DNA from: Cyanoderma ruficeps
Lineage: Eukaryota; Chordata; Aves; Passeriformes; Timaliidae
Length of the DNA: 64,000 nucleotides
Assembly (NCBI GenBank): GCA_008694505.1
Contig: VZDJ01007755.1
Span: 5,048,936-5,112,935 of the forward strand
Direction: 5' to 3'
In this document: positions 61,873-64,000 of the stretch, piece by piece
Numbering within the stretch: the stretch's first letter is position 1
How the letters are laid out: each line of letters starts with the position of its first letter
Notes under the pieces: generated by a model
Told to the model about the DNA's origin: nothing
The model's input: the letters and a program-made list of their open reading frames with translations, nothing else
Database searches by the model: none
Position numbers and translations under genes: made by a program

Positions 61873-64000
61873 TACCAGCAAAGCAGTAAAGCAAAGTGGA
61901 AACCAGATGTGGAAACCATTTTGATGAAAGGCTCTTTTTAGCAGAGACAAGAACCTGAAGACTAACAGAGAGGCAGCCTCATATTCAAAACAAGAGTTTT
62001 CAACTTAATAGGTTGTGAGCTGCCCCAGAATCCTCGGTCAACACATCAGATTCCTGGGAACTGAAGTCTTCAAGACTGAGGACAGACAACATATAACCAC
62101 TATTGTAATTGAGGCACAAGCTAGATTAACAGTGAAAAAACCAAAAACGCAGGAGGCCAAACTGATTCATTCTGAAAGCTGTGGGATTTTTTGAGAAAAC
62201 CATTTTTCCCTGAAATTTCATATGGAACAGAGTGCATTTAAGGTAAATGCACATTTATGTGGGCACCGAGTTCAATCCTAAAGTTCTTATGTCTGATAAC
62301 GGAGTATCTGAATTCTTAATATTCAACAGTTGTATCACAAAAGATTTTTTTTGCATTCTGAAATGAATGTTTTTAAACAAAGCACTCATTAGGGCAAAAC
62401 TTGTCCTCTACAGAGGAACTACATCAAGCCACATTCATGCTTCATGTAAAACTTGAGCCATCAAAGAAGAGAATTAGGAAACATTTAAATACAGTTGAAT
62501 GCTTCTGCAGTTTCTGTGGTGTACACAGGAATGCTCAGATGAGTCTCCTAATCCACAGGGCATGTTCTAACATCACCATCAGTGCTCTGTCTCAAATATA
62601 ATGTACCTGTAGGTCTCCATATGTAGTTTTTTCCTTGAAGTGCTGGCATCTAAATATTTTTATAATCAATGCATGGCTACAAGCAGTTCTAAATGGCCCT
62701 AAAATGGCTAACTCAGAATTATAATTCCATTTTTACTCATAAATCAAATAACAAAAAAAAAAAATCAACATTCTATGGGAAACTAAGAATACAGTTCTTG
62801 TAATGCTGAGCAGTTGTATATGAAGTCAGTAGAAATTTGTTTGCTTTGGCAAGACAGAGTTAGAATTGGACCAGGAGCACCAGCAAACATATTTCTAAAA
62901 TGTGAGTCAAGCAAAGAAAGAAAGAAGCCAGTGAGCCAAGGGGAGCACAGGAAATCCAAATATCCCCATATCATATCCAAAAAATAAATAATTCAGTTGA
63001 GCCTCACCATGTCATTTTCTCAGTGGATTTAGTGATCTCCCATGCAATAATGTGCCACAGTACCTTTTGATCTGTATCAAAATTAACAGTCAGGCACTAT
63101 ATGAAATATTATCTTTGTTAGCTTTACCACTAACAAAAATACACTTCCAATTCTTCACATCCACATAGCACATCTATTAAAGCAATCTGGGAAATTAGTT
63201 TGAGATAAACTGTACAGCAATTTTATTCATAGCCTCCCTGTGTATCACACTGTTAATCTGCATCACAGCTCACTAAATAGTGCCTAATGTTTATTGCATT
63301 TAACTGAATGTATACGATTCTGAGGGTACGCCAGGGACCGATTATCATAATTATACATGTTTCTATGGAAACCCACAAGTCTATCAGTTTTGATTCATTA
63401 TATTGTTATACCTTCTAGCACTTTCTAATTATTAGGTGCCCATAAAAAAGTCTCAGTCTTGCTGTTACTATAGAAATGAGCTATAGACAGGCCTCAGTTG
63501 TTAACCCTTACAGGGCAGGAATGGAAAAAGGGAAGTAGCACAGCACTGGATAGAGGGTAGCTGTTTTAATAGGATAAAATCTAAACTATTTCAAGCTACA
63601 ATCTTAACTTTCTTTAATGGCTTCACTGAACTTTCTCATTTGTTTGAAGAAAAAGCCCAGCTAGGAAAACAGAGAAAACATCTTGGCTGTTTGCCACACA
63701 GTCCTGGATACGGGATGTTATAGTTGTGCTCTGCAAATGTCCATCAGTGAGAATATAAGATTCCCTTGGAAGACATAAGTGTAATTAACGGACTGTGGAA
63801 AACACTGTAATGTTTGGTCATTCGAAATCTATACAATGTCTGTAAAACTACATGGGAATATTTGTACTCCTTTCAGTGGCCATCAGTCTAAAACTGGCCT
63901 AATGTGCCACTGGGTGACTGAGTGCAGGGTTGGTTTCAATGCTGGAATTACAACTGTGTTCAATGGGAAATCACAGGAAGCCAAGATTTCCTCAGGTGAC
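61873..64000. other. Unassigned non-coding DNA
   Basis: AT-rich with an A12 run near 62752. 63260-63480 has a mixed-complexity, non-repetitive texture that would be worth aligning across birds. No gene or RNA is recognised up to the window end. Confidence 0.5.

Noticed and set aside
1..64000. tRNA, rRNA, CRISPR, prophage, or bacterial operon structures
   Set aside because: No cloverleaf-type B-box with matching arms, no regularly spaced direct repeats with spacers and no contiguous coding genes were seen. The repeat content is avian.

Overview
This window looks like an anonymous, AT-rich, non-coding stretch of a bird nuclear genome. The main evidence is the repeats. There are several 5'-truncated CR1 non-LTR retrotransposon copies, ending in the usual CR1 3' sequence (forms of TTGGAAGGGACC on the reverse strand and ATTCTATG-type ends on the forward strand). 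There are also two solo-LTR-like blocks of a kind known from avian endogenous retroviruses, and few other interspersed repeats. Two N-gaps at (TA)n tracts fit a draft eukaryotic assembly. I find no bacterial or phage organisation: no operons, no ribosome-binding-site-linked ORFs and no CRISPR. The longest open frames are about 115-136 codons. They are the expected chance ORFs, or they fall inside CR1.

Layout. 1-6.6 kb: unassigned DNA with a CR1 3' end (608-905), a pyrimidine-rich tract and a C12/C6 homopolymer. 6.6-10.1 kb: a short rearranged CR1 fragment, a TG/TA microsatellite with an assembly gap, and two consecutive same-strand LTR-like elements. 10-22.7 kb: mostly featureless, with one (AAAT)n microsatellite. 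22.7-28.3 kb: a reverse-strand CR1, an (AAT)n run, a tiny CR1 remnant and a (TA)n with a single N. 28.3-41.8 kb: unassigned, with a few A-rich tracts and three weak exon/ORF candidates nearby or inside. 41.8-42.8 kb: a forward-strand CR1 fragment reaching into the reverse-transcriptase core. 42.8-53.8 kb: unassigned DNA, two perfect or near-perfect short tandem duplications, and the best preserved CR1 copy (reverse strand, about 0.8 kb). 53.8 kb: a strong G-quadruplex candidate. 53.9-64 kb: unassigned, with an older CR1 lineage near 61.6 kb.

I cannot identify any host gene, and I could not place the window on a named chromosome. It could be intergenic or lie inside a large intron. Several stretches have the texture of conserved non-coding elements, but only alignment could show that. 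I found no convincing new biological system. The findings below are local structures (a rearranged CR1 tail, a retroviral promoter repeat, a G-quadruplex, tandem duplications, two short signal-peptide-like ORFs followed by splice-donor motifs) ranked honestly as modest.
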